Source: Brumimicrobium sp965659845 (GTDB taxonomy: Bacteria; Bacteroidota; Bacteroidia; Flavobacteriales_D; Crocinitomicaceae). Taken from it: DNA of 13,979 bases. This document shows positions 6,639-13,976 of the stretch, piece by piece; positions within the stretch are counted from its first letter, which is position 1; each line of letters begins with the position of its first letter. Below the pieces are notes generated by a model. That model did not search any database and was not told the origin of the DNA. It saw only the letters and a list, made by a program, of their open reading frames with translations. The stretch spans positions 1-13,979 of the forward strand of contig CBFHXS010000070.1 of the NCBI GenBank assembly GCA_965659845.1, read 5' to 3'. The translations under genes were made by a program, and so were the position numbers.

Positions 6639-7626
6639 TTCTATTTTAATCCCGGCCAAAGATGAAGCGAATTTTATTGGGGAATGTCTCGATTCTATTC
6701 TTATCCAATCCTTTATTGATTGGGAAGCAATTATTGTCAATGATCACTCTGTAGATAATACATATGATATCGTCAATGCCTACTGTGAAAAAGATAAACG
6801 CATCAAGCTGTTTAACAATTTTGGCAAAGGGATTATAGAAGCCCTTAGAACGGCATTCAGTAATTCATCAGGTGATCACATTACAAGAATGGATGGGGAT
6901 GACATCATGTATCCAAATAAACTTCAAATACTTTACCAAAATCTATCAAAAGCAGGTAAAGGCCATGTTGCAATTGGTGGGGTAAACTATTTTTCTGCTG
7001 ACATGGTTAAATCAGGTTTTAAGAATTATGAAAACTGGTTGAATGAAAGAACTGCCGAGGGTACAAACTTTAATGATATTTTTAGAGAGTGCTCAGTACC
7101 TTCTCCAAATTGGATGCTGCACAGGGAAGACTTGGAGCTTATACATGCTTTTAATGGAGATCGATATCCAGAAGATTATGACCTGGCCTTTCGCATGCTC
7201 CTGGCTGGTTTCAAAGTGATTCCTTGCAAAGAAATAACACATCACTGGCGTGACTATCCTTCTCGGACTTCACGCACTGTTGATTGCTATAAAGACCATA
7301 CATTCACGGAAATAAAATGGTATTATTTCGATTCCTTTTTTAGAGATATGTCGAAGGAACTTGTTGTTTTTGGGACAGGGGCGAGAGGTAAAAAACTTGC
7401 CGCTCATTTATTAAGTCAAGGAAATGTCTTTAAATGGGTATCTCACAATCCTGAAAAAATTGGAAAGCATATCTATGATGTCATGATCGAGGATCTTGAT
7501 TCTTTTCAATGGTCGGATAAACAAATCATTGCGACAATAGCAAAAGACAAAGGGCGTAATGAAATCAATAAAATGGCAGTAGAAAACAACTTAATTATAG
7601 GAAAAGACCTTATTCATTTCGCATGA
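6622..7626 (+). CDS. Glycosyltransferase family 2 with C-terminal Rossmann-like domain
   Basis: A 334-residue GT-A glycosyltransferase expected to move a sugar from a nucleotide donor to an envelope glycan or lipid. Seen: SILIPAKDEANFIGECLDSI (7-26), VNDHSVDNT (39-47), the metal-binding MDGDD (90-94), the likely catalytic base region YPEDYDLAFRM (182-192), and HHWRDYPSRTSRT (207-219), a W-R-D-R-S-R pattern I associate with a GT2 subgroup in Bacteroidota. From about 244 to the end a second domain starts with VVFGTGARGKKLAAHLL, a glycine-rich nucleotide-binding-like loop after a beta strand; its role is unknown. No membrane helix or signal is seen, so it is cytosolic or peripheral. No polysaccharide cluster surrounds it. 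The start is fixed by the first beta strand beginning at residue 5. Its stop overlaps the next gene as ATGA. Confidence 0.88.
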   Translation: MRRAKISILIPAKDEANFIGECLDSILIQSFIDWEAIIVNDHSVDNTYDIVNAYCEKDKRIKLFNNFGKGIIEALRTAFSNSSGDHITRMDGDDIMYPNKLQILYQNLSKAGKGHVAIGGVNYFSADMVKSGFKNYENWLNERTAEGTNFNDIFRECSVPSPNWMLHREDLELIHAFNGDRYPEDYDLAFRMLLAGFKVIPCKEITHHWRDYPSRTSRTVDCYKDHTFTEIKWYYFDSFFRDMSKELVVFGTGARGKKLAAHLLSQGNVFKWVSHNPEKIGKHIYDVMIEDLDSFQWSDKQIIATIAKDKGRNEINKMAVENNLIIGKDLIHFA

Positions 7627-8693
7627 TGACAAATTCTGAAATGATATATGATTGTGTTGTTATCGGAGGCGGTCAAAGCGCTCTAGCGACTGCCTATTAT
7701 TTAAGACGAGCAAAACTCAACTATATTCTTCAGGATAAAAACACTGAACCGGGTGGATCATGGAATCAAGTTTGGGACTCCCTTCACTTGTTTTCGGCTG
7801 CAAAGCATAATGCTTTGCCAGGTTTTCCTATGCCATCTACACGTTCAGCGTATCCCTCAAAAAATGAGGTTGTTGATTATCTGAAACAGTATGAAAAACG
7901 ATACGATTTTCCTGTAAAGCGGGAAGTGGAGGTGCAAGAAATAAAGTTGGAAAATTCTATTTTTCAACTCGTAACTAACCAAGGTGTATTTAAATCTAAG
8001 ACGGTTGTTTCAGCTACTGGAACTCAAGGATCTCCTTTTACGCCTAAAATTTCAGGAATTGAATCTTTCAATGGTGATCAATATCACTCATCTGAATATA
8101 GAAGTCCTGATGATTTTCTTGGTAAGCGAACACTTGTAGTAGGTACGGGGAATTCTGGAGCGCAAATATATGCCGAATTACATCAACATACGATTTGTTT
8201 TTGGGGTGTAAATAGAAAGCCTGAATTTCTTCCTGAAAATGTTGATGGAAAGGCCCTGTTTGACCAAGCAAGTGAAATATATAAAGCTAAATTAAAGGGG
8301 GAAGAAATAGATCGCGGATTGTTTAACCTTGGGAATATTGTTTTGGTGCCAGGTGTTCTTGAAGCTTATAGGGAAGGGGCAATGGATAGGTTTGGAATTA
8401 TCGATCGCTTTGAGCAAGACGAAGTGCTGTTCCGAGATGGATCACGAGAGTCCATCGATGCAATTGTATGGTGCACAGGATTTAATTATACCACAAATCA
8501 TCTCAACTCTATCTTAGATTTGGATGAGAAAGGACGAACTGCAATGCAGGGTACAACGTCTTCGAAAGTACCAGGTTTGTGGTTAGTAGGATATGGAAAC
8601 TGGACAGGAATGGCTTCAGCCACTATAATTGGAGTAGGGCGGACAGCAAAAGTAACAGTAAAAGAAATAATTCAATATCTAGATCTACTCTAG
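7623..8693 (+). CDS. FAD/NAD(P)-dependent flavin monooxygenase-like oxidoreductase (CzcO type)
   Basis: A 356-residue two-dinucleotide-fold flavoprotein. Seen: the FAD-binding GGGQSALA (15-22) after YDCVVI; GGSWNQVWDSLHLFS (44-58), a flavin-contact region typical of the family; FNGDQYHSSEYRSP (149-162), which resembles the FxGxxxHxxx(W/Y) fingerprint of flavin and Baeyer-Villiger monooxygenases; a second nucleotide loop VVGTGNSGAQ (172-181) for NAD(P)H; and the ATG-type motif VWCTGFNY (282-289). It is predicted to be a cytosolic NAD(P)H-dependent oxygenase or reductase with unknown substrate. It is shorter than classical Baeyer-Villiger enzymes and nearer the CzcO/TrkA-like group; the name carries no proof of a metal role. 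Two adjacent ATGs (7623, 7626) could serve as start; the first overlaps the glycosyltransferase stop by four bases. Its 3' end overlaps the methyltransferase gene by nine. Confidence 0.88.
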   Translation: MMTNSEMIYDCVVIGGGQSALATAYYLRRAKLNYILQDKNTEPGGSWNQVWDSLHLFSAAKHNALPGFPMPSTRSAYPSKNEVVDYLKQYEKRYDFPVKREVEVQEIKLENSIFQLVTNQGVFKSKTVVSATGTQGSPFTPKISGIESFNGDQYHSSEYRSPDDFLGKRTLVVGTGNSGAQIYAELHQHTICFWGVNRKPEFLPENVDGKALFDQASEIYKAKLKGEEIDRGLFNLGNIVLVPGVLEAYREGAMDRFGIIDRFEQDEVLFRDGSRESIDAIVWCTGFNYTTNHLNSILDLDEKGRTAMQGTTSSKVPGLWLVGYGNWTGMASATIIGVGRTAKVTVKEIIQYLDLL

Positions 8694-8694
8694 A
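8678..8694. terminator. Hairpin at overlapping convergent gene ends
   Basis: Two TCTAGA hexamers (8678-8683 and 8689-8694) flank TCTAC. Because TCTAGA is self-complementary the pair can form a six-pair stem on either strand, and it covers both stop codons (TAG on plus at 8691-8693, TAG on minus at 8687-8685). It may serve as a shared terminator; no good T-run follows on the plus strand. Confidence 0.3.
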
Positions 8695-9437
8695 ATCATC
8701 TGTCTCATTTTCTCGTAAAGTACAATTCCAGAGGCAACACCTACGTTGTATGATCCAACTGTACCCAATAATGGAATCTTAGCACGTTGATGAGCTAATG
8801 AAAGCAATTCTCGTGAAATACCATCTTCTTCTGAACCCATTATGATTGCAGTAGGTCCAGAAAGAGATACATCAAAAACAAAATCATTCGTTTTCTCGGT
8901 ACATGCCACAACTCTAATCCCTGAAGATTTTAAATACTCCACGGTTTTGTTTAAATCTCGAGTTTTACAAACTGGAATTTTGTGAAGGGCTCCGGAAGAT
9001 GTTTTTATTGCATCACTGGTAATTAAAGCTGAATGTCTGTCTGGCACAACGATAGCGTGAACACCTGAACATTCTGCAGTTCTTGCAATCGCTCCAAAGT
9101 TTCTAACATCAGTAATACGGTCAAGAATAAGAATGTTTGGTGAATCACCTCTTCCAAATACCTCAGAAAGAATTGGATCTAAGTCTTGGTATTCAACGGG
9201 TGAGATAAAGGCAACAACACCCTGATGATTTTTAGCTGTTAAGCTATTGATCTTCTGTGCTGGAACAAATTGAAGTGTATAGTTCTTGTTCGCGAGAGCT
9301 TCCTTCAGTTCTCTAAACAAGGTTTTATCCATACCTTTTTGGATCATTATCTTGTTGATCGTCTTTTGTGCTTTGATCGCTTCTATAACCGCGTGTACAC
9401 CAAATATTAGATCGTCTATTTCCCTTCGTTGTCCCAT
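8685..9437 (-). CDS. rlmB: 23S rRNA (guanosine-2'-O-)-methyltransferase RlmB-type (SpoU/TrmH family)
   Basis: A SpoU/TrmH-fold RNA ribose 2'-O-methyltransferase that uses S-adenosylmethionine through a trefoil knot. The 250-residue protein starts with an RNA-binding subdomain (LIFGVHAVIEAI near the start), followed by the catalytic domain: motif 1 ITDVRNFGAIARTAE (Asn 113, Arg 119), motif 2 IIMGSEEDGIS (Glu 203) and motif 3 GTVGSYNVGVASGIVLYE (Ser 229, Asn 231). The GVHAV-type opening and motif 3 fit RlmB, which methylates G2251 of 23S rRNA in E. coli, rather than TrmH. I chose the ATG at 9437; a TTG nine bases upstream (9446) is in frame but has no support. Stand-alone gene with its own -7 box. 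Confidence 0.88.
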   Translation of the reverse strand: MGQRREIDDLIFGVHAVIEAIKAQKTINKIMIQKGMDKTLFRELKEALANKNYTLQFVPAQKINSLTAKNHQGVVAFISPVEYQDLDPILSEVFGRGDSPNILILDRITDVRNFGAIARTAECSGVHAIVVPDRHSALITSDAIKTSSGALHKIPVCKTRDLNKTVEYLKSSGIRVVACTEKTNDFVFDVSLSGPTAIIMGSEEDGISRELLSLAHQRAKIPLLGTVGSYNVGVASGIVLYEKMRQMILE

Positions 9438-9454
9438 ATCATTCAAATTGAGTG

Positions 9455-9462
9455 CAAAATTA
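9455..9462 (-). promoter_or_regulatory. Bacteroidota -7 box for rlmB
   Basis: On the minus strand this reads TAATTTTG, a perfect TAnnTTTG, predicting a start near 9450 and a leader of about 13 bases before the ATG at 9437. The box sits between a small inverted repeat, TGAGT (9449-9453) and ACTCA (9463-9467). No good -33 TTTG is at the right distance. Confidence 0.45.
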
Positions 9463-9587
9463 ACTCATTCCTAACACATACGGGTTTTTCAAATGATTTA
9501 TTTCTAATTAATGCAGCGTTTTCTCCCTATCTAGTAAACTTTTCTACTTCTTTTTGGTTTTTAAACCGATAATCTCATCTCCCTCAC

Positions 9588-9595
9588 TATTTTTG
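9588..9595 (+). promoter_or_regulatory. Bacteroidota -7 box for the ABC exporter-menD unit
   Basis: TATTTTTG is a perfect TAnnTTTG and ends four bases before the ATG at 9600, so the predicted transcript would start at or next to the start codon. A TTTG at 9553-9556 is too far upstream to be a normal -33 element. GGTTT-TT-AAACC (9556-9567), a short inverted repeat, lies just upstream. Confidence 0.45.
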
Positions 9596-9599
9596 TACC

Positions 9600-11375
9600 A
9601 TGTCAAGTGAAAAACGGACTAAATTTAATGTGAATGTCTTTAAGAGACTGGTGAGTTATGCCAGTCCATACAAGGGGTATTTCATTCTTGCTTTTGTATT
9701 TACTATCGGACTTTCGATAGTTGCTCCTCTTCGCCCAAGTGTGATAGGAAATATTGTTGATGAATTTGTGATTCGAACGCAAGACAAAGATGCTCTTTTT
9801 TTCTGGACAATGGTCGTATTGGGTATGCTATTTATCGAAGCACTCTTTCAGTTTTTGAATTCATATTTTGCAAATCTACTTGCACAATCTGTAATTCGGG
9901 ATATACGCAAAAAACTCTTTAAGCACATGATCGCTTTTAAGATGAAGTATTTCGATCAAACACCTATAGGTTCAGTAGTAACTAGAGTAGTTTCAGATCT
10001 TGAAGCGATGTCGAATGTCTTCTCTCAAGGACTGATCAATATGTTAGGAGATATTCTTGTATTGATTACTATTCTGGGATGGATGTTCTTCACTAACCCC
10101 TTAATGGCGGTATTTGTGCTTATTCCCGTTCCATTATTAATCATTGCAACGCGAATTTTTGCAAGAGCAATGAAAAAAGCCTATCAAAAAGAGAGTAAAG
10201 AAGTAAACCGACTCAATTCATTTGTCCAAGAGCGTCTATCAGGAATGGCTATATTGCAATTGTTCAATCGTGAAAAGGTAGAGGAACAGCGTTTTGCTAA
10301 GATCAATGAAGAACACAAGAAAGCTCATATTGCCACAATTTGGGCGAATTCAATATTCTTTCCTTTTGTCGAATTTTTAAGTTCGTTATCTATTGCCTTT
10401 CTCGTTGTGTTTAGCGCCTGGAGTTTGGCAAGCGAGTTTCAAGCGGTCGGAGATGCTTCAACAGGTACGATTCTGAAGTTTATTCTTTGGGTGCATATGT
10501 TATATCGGCCAATCAGACAACTTGCTGATAAGTTTAATATCCTTCAGCGTGGAGTTGTAAGGGCAGAACGTGTATTCGCTACGATTGATACGGAAGAACA
10601 AATTCAAGATACTGGGAAGTTAGAGAACGTGGACTTCCAACAATCTATCTCATTTGATAAAGTTTGGTTTGCCTATCAAGATGAGGATTGGGTACTGAAG
10701 GATGTCAACCTAACGATTGAGCCAAATACAACAGTTGCTTTTGTTGGTGCGACGGGTGCGGGAAAAAGTTCGATTGTGAATCTTTTATCACGATTCTATG
10801 AGTATCAGAAAGGTGAAATCACGATTGGAGAAACAAATATTAAAGATATTGACCTCAATTATCTGCGTCAGAACATATCAATTGTTTTACAAGATGTCTT
10901 CCTGTTCTCCGACACCGTAATGAACAATATCACACTTGGTGACGAACGCATTACCCGGGAGCAAGTTGAAGAAGCTGCTAAGGTTGTAGGAGCTCATGAT
11001 TTTATCATGCGTTTACCGAATAGTTACGATTATTTTGTGGGTGAAAGAGGCGGAGTGTTGTCAGTGGGTCAGCGACAGTTATTAGCATTTATTCGAGCGT
11101 ATGTATACAACCCTCACATCTTGATTCTTGATGAAGCAACGTCAAGTGTGGATAATGAGAGTGAAGCGTTGATTCAAAATGCCACAGAAAAGTTAACTGT
11201 AGGACGAACATCCATAGTTATTGCACATAGGCTGTCAACGATACAACAAGCTGATAAAATCATTGTTTTAGATAAAGGAGAAGTCATGGAGGCTGGAAAT
11301 CATCAAGATTTGTTGGCGAAGAATGGCTTTTACAAGAACCTTTATGAACGTCAGTTTTTGGCCAACGAAGATTAA
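9600..11375 (+). CDS. ABC exporter half-transporter (MdlB/MsbA-like), membrane domain fused to ATPase
   Basis: A 591-residue ABC exporter subunit that works as a dimer in the inner membrane. Residues about 25-320 form the six-helix type 1 membrane domain, with helices near 26-46, 67-90, 145-163, 167-187, 254-276 and 288-304. The ATPase domain follows: Walker A GATGAGKSS (383-391), Q-loop Gln 431, signature LSVGQRQ (487-493), Walker B ILILDEATSSVD with catalytic Glu 512, and H-loop His 543. Every ATPase residue is canonical, so a homodimer with two working sites is possible, although MdlB-like proteins can also pair with a partner; none is encoded here. The substrate (lipid, peptide or drug) is unknown. 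The start is set by the ATG right after a -7 box. It is five bases before the next gene. Confidence 0.93.
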   Translation: MSSEKRTKFNVNVFKRLVSYASPYKGYFILAFVFTIGLSIVAPLRPSVIGNIVDEFVIRTQDKDALFFWTMVVLGMLFIEALFQFLNSYFANLLAQSVIRDIRKKLFKHMIAFKMKYFDQTPIGSVVTRVVSDLEAMSNVFSQGLINMLGDILVLITILGWMFFTNPLMAVFVLIPVPLLIIATRIFARAMKKAYQKESKEVNRLNSFVQERLSGMAILQLFNREKVEEQRFAKINEEHKKAHIATIWANSIFFPFVEFLSSLSIAFLVVFSAWSLASEFQAVGDASTGTILKFILWVHMLYRPIRQLADKFNILQRGVVRAERVFATIDTEEQIQDTGKLENVDFQQSISFDKVWFAYQDEDWVLKDVNLTIEPNTTVAFVGATGAGKSSIVNLLSRFYEYQKGEITIGETNIKDIDLNYLRQNISIVLQDVFLFSDTVMNNITLGDERITREQVEEAAKVVGAHDFIMRLPNSYDYFVGERGGVLSVGQRQLLAFIRAYVYNPHILILDEATSSVDNESEALIQNATEKLTVGRTSIVIAHRLSTIQQADKIIVLDKGEVMEAGNHQDLLAKNGFYKNLYERQFLANED

Positions 11376-11380
11376 GTAAT

Positions 11381-12259
11381 ATGACAAGACTAAAAATAGG
11401 AGGAGTACCAGAACATTTCAATCTACCATGGAGATTAGCAATGGAAGAAGGAGACTTCAAAGCTCAGGATATAGCACTTCACTGGGAAGATATGGGGGGA
11501 GGAACAGGTCAAATGGTTCGCGGACTCGAGAATAAAGCCTTGGACGTAGCCGTTCTTTTAACAGAAGGTATTACTAAATCAATCCTCCAAGGATTGGACG
11601 CTAAAATAGTGCAAGTGTATGTAACCTCTCCATTGCATTGGGGGATTCATGTTCCGTTCAAGTCATCGATTAAAGAGGTCCCTGACCTTGAAGATCAAAC
11701 TTTTGCAATTTCCAGAGAAGGATCAGGATCTCACCTAATGTCATATGTTTTGGCAGATGAAAAAGGATGGGATATCAAGAAGCTGGACTTCAAGGTTATT
11801 GGAGATATATACGGAGGCCTATGGGCACTTGAGAATAATGAAGCTCAGGCTTTTCTATGGGAGAAGTTTACAACTCAACCCTACACCGAGCAAGAAAAGT
11901 GTAGATATATTGATGAGGTGGTTACGCCTTGGCCATGTTTTGCTATTGCCGTAAGGACAGAAGTATTAGAAGAACACCAAGACGCAATAGAGAAGATGTG
12001 CGAGATCATCAATGCGAAAGCTCAGAAACTTAAGAATAATCGAGACGCTGAGGAAATAATTGCTTGGAGGTACGGACTCAAGAAAGAGGACGTCCGCAGC
12101 TGGTTGAAAGACACAGAATGGAATTACAACGGTGAACAGTTCCCAGAAGCATTCGAAAAAGCGGTAGAATACTTGAAAAGATTGAATTTGATCTCTGAAG
12201 AAGAAGCTAAAGATTTCGATAAAAAGCTATTTGCTAAAAAAAATACGGTTCATGGCTAA
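11381..12259 (+). CDS. Signal-less periplasmic-binding-protein-fold protein (NMT1/Ca3427-like)
   Basis: A 292-residue protein with the two-lobe type 2 binding-protein fold of the nitrate/sulfonate/thiamine-precursor group. Seen: an N-terminal strand LKIGGVPEHFNLPWRLAMEEG directly after the start, the ligand-loop region DMGGGTGQMV (37-46), the LDVAVLLTEG strand (54-63), the second-lobe loop SREGSGSHLM (111-120), and WPCFAIAVRTEV (184-195). There is no signal peptide or lipobox, so it should stay in the cytosol, unlike true uptake receptors, and no matching permease or ATPase is nearby. It recalls the Ca3427-like subgroup, known from a cytosolic Candida protein; this assignment is from memory and tentative. 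It sits five bases after the exporter gene and overlaps menD by eight, which suggests a shared job or regulation. Binding protein or enzyme cannot be decided from sequence. Confidence 0.83.
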   Translation: MTRLKIGGVPEHFNLPWRLAMEEGDFKAQDIALHWEDMGGGTGQMVRGLENKALDVAVLLTEGITKSILQGLDAKIVQVYVTSPLHWGIHVPFKSSIKEVPDLEDQTFAISREGSGSHLMSYVLADEKGWDIKKLDFKVIGDIYGGLWALENNEAQAFLWEKFTTQPYTEQEKCRYIDEVVTPWPCFAIAVRTEVLEEHQDAIEKMCEIINAKAQKLKNNRDAEEIIAWRYGLKKEDVRSWLKDTEWNYNGEQFPEAFEKAVEYLKRLNLISEEEAKDFDKKLFAKKNTVHG

Positions 12260-13976
12260 AACAAGTGCAAAACAGGGAGTACAGCAATTCATAGAGCTTT
12301 GCAAAGCCAAGGGGCTTAAACATATTGTTTTTTCTCCAGGCTCGAGAAACGCTCCTTTAGTCATCGCATTTGTAAATAATGAAGCATTCACAACATATGT
12401 TATTCCCGATGAACGCAGCGCAGCATTTTATGCATTGGGTATGGCAGAAGAGCTAGCAGAGCCTGTTGCTGTTGCTTGTACATCAGGTTCTGCTTTGTTG
12501 AACTATTATCCTGCCATAAGTGAAGCCTTTTATAGAAGTATTCCGTTGATGGTTATTTCAGCAGATCGACCTTCTGAATTAATTGACCAAGGAGATGGCC
12601 AAACCATAAGGCAGGAAGGTGTCTTTAAGAATCATATTTTAGCCGAAACGTCTTTGATAGAAGAACCTCTGAATGAAGGTCAAAAACAGTTTAATGAAGA
12701 TGAGGTTAACAAGATCTTTAATGAAGCAGTAAAGCCTGCTGGTGGACCAGTACACATCAACTTCCCTTTTAGTGAACCATTATACAATATGGTGGAAGTT
12801 GAAAGTCAAGAGGTAAAGGTAAACTCCATTCCTCTCGTCGAACGAAAGCTTGATCAACAGGAAAAAGAATATGCTAGAAACATTTGGAATGAAAGTCCAA
12901 AGAAGCTTATTCTTTGCGGTCAGATGCCAAAAAATCCTCAATTACTCCATCAGTTAAGGCAACTGGCGAAAGATCCTTCGGTTGCAGTTGTTGTAGAGAA
13001 CACAAGTAATTTACAAGATAGATCATTCAATCATTGTATTGATAGATCGTTGAATAGCTTTCAGCACAAATGTCCAGAGCTCTTTCAACCTGACTTGATG
13101 ATCACACTAGGAGATGCTGTCATTTCTAAAAAGATCAAAAAATACTTAAGAAAATACAGTCCTAAAAACCATTGGAAAGTTGGATATGCGTTTCCCGATA
13201 TGGATACTTATATGTGCTTAACGAAATCTTTTGAGATGGAGCCGGCGGACTTCATAACGGTTTTAGGAGAAGAAGATTTTGATCGAAATACTTCCAGATA
13301 TGGAGAACAATGGAAACAATTAGACTATCAAATTCAGTTTAAACAAGAAGCGTTTTTAAGAGAAGTAGAGTATTCTGATCTTGCAGTGTTTGAACTCTTG
13401 ATGGATGCAGTTCCTGACAACGCGGTATTGCATCTTGCTAATAGTTCAGTCGTCCGTTACGCTCAATTGTTTGATGCGCTAAGCACATTAACATATCACT
13501 GTAATCGAGGAACAAGTGGAATAGATGGTTCGATCAGTACAGCTATCGGTACAGCTATCGCTCAGCCAGATAAATTGCATGTGATCATCACAGGAGATAT
13601 AAGTTTCTTCTACGATAGTAATGCGTTCTGGAATAATCATGTGCCTTCGAATGTTCGTGTTTTCTTAATCAACAATAGTGGAGGTGGAATCTTCTCTATC
13701 ATCCCAGGACCCAAAAGTACTCCACAAGGAGAGGATTATTTCATAACCCAGAATAATGCGGAGGCGAAAGGCATCTGTAAGGCATATAATGTGAACTATT
13801 ACCGTTCAGAGAACATTCAGGAAATCGATGATCAATTACAGAAATTCTATGATTGGCAAGACAATGAGAGGTTGGCTTTAATGGAAATTGTTACTCCTCG
13901 TGATCAGAATCCAGTTGTCTTGGATCAATACTGGAAGTTTACACATATAGATGATATAAAAGAGCTAAAGGCTTAA
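12252..13976 (+). CDS. menD: 2-succinyl-5-enolpyruvyl-6-hydroxy-3-cyclohexene-1-carboxylate synthase (MenD)
   Basis: MenD joins isochorismate and 2-oxoglutarate (decarboxylated on thiamine diphosphate) to make SEPHCHC, the first committed step of the classical menaquinone pathway in the cytosol. The 574-residue protein has the three-domain ThDP fold: SPGSRNAPLVIA (28-39), the ThDP-activating Glu 54 in PDERSAAFYALGMA, TSGSALLNYYPAISEA (77-92), SADRPSEL (103-110), then RGTSGIDGSISTAIG (419-433), the ThDP/Mg segment TGDISFFYDSN (447-457) and LINNSGGGIFS (472-482). The ATG at 12252 puts these motifs at the expected distances; an in-frame ATG at 12231 would add seven basic residues and a longer overlap, so I prefer 12252. 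It overlaps the upstream gene by eight bases and is probably translationally coupled to it. The window ends three bases after the stop. Confidence 0.96.
   Translation: MAKTSAKQGVQQFIELCKAKGLKHIVFSPGSRNAPLVIAFVNNEAFTTYVIPDERSAAFYALGMAEELAEPVAVACTSGSALLNYYPAISEAFYRSIPLMVISADRPSELIDQGDGQTIRQEGVFKNHILAETSLIEEPLNEGQKQFNEDEVNKIFNEAVKPAGGPVHINFPFSEPLYNMVEVESQEVKVNSIPLVERKLDQQEKEYARNIWNESPKKLILCGQMPKNPQLLHQLRQLAKDPSVAVVVENTSNLQDRSFNHCIDRSLNSFQHKCPELFQPDLMITLGDAVISKKIKKYLRKYSPKNHWKVGYAFPDMDTYMCLTKSFEMEPADFITVLGEEDFDRNTSRYGEQWKQLDYQIQFKQEAFLREVEYSDLAVFELLMDAVPDNAVLHLANSSVVRYAQLFDALSTLTYHCNRGTSGIDGSISTAIGTAIAQPDKLHVIITGDISFFYDSNAFWNNHVPSNVRVFLINNSGGGIFSIIPGPKSTPQGEDYFITQNNAEAKGICKAYNVNYYRSENIQEIDDQLQKFYDWQDNERLALMEIVTPRDQNPVVLDQYWKFTHIDDIKELKA
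13537..13560 (+). repeat. Perfect 12-base tandem repeat inside menD
   Basis: GTACAGCTATCG occurs twice in a row, in frame, encoding STAIG-TAIA (residues about 429-437) in the segment before the ThDP-binding motif. Normal family motifs flank it on both sides, so it may be alignment-neutral sequence rather than a recent insertion. Confidence 0.6.

Noticed and set aside
9438..9446. TTG start for rlmB three codons upstream of the ATG
   Set aside because: A rare start codon adding only three residues, with the ATG at 9437 well placed.
9286..9474. Plus-strand open frame antisense to rlmB
   Set aside because: It is hydrophobic by virtue of complementing the rlmB N-terminal coding sequence and has no independent support.
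12231..12251. Upstream ATG for menD adding seven residues (MLKKIRF)
   Set aside because: The added basic segment is not expected in MenD and would deepen the overlap with the upstream gene. The ATG at 12252 fits family motif positions.
9600..12259. Exporter plus binding-protein gene read as one ABC uptake system
   Set aside because: The transporter is an exporter with fused membrane and ATPase domains, and the binding-protein-fold product lacks an export signal, so the two do not form a canonical importer.
13017..13055. Imperfect 24-base-period repeat (GATAGATC[A/G]TT[C/G]AAT) in menD
   Set aside because: It encodes DRSFN and DRSLN in a variable part of MenD and is short and imperfect. Probably coincidence.
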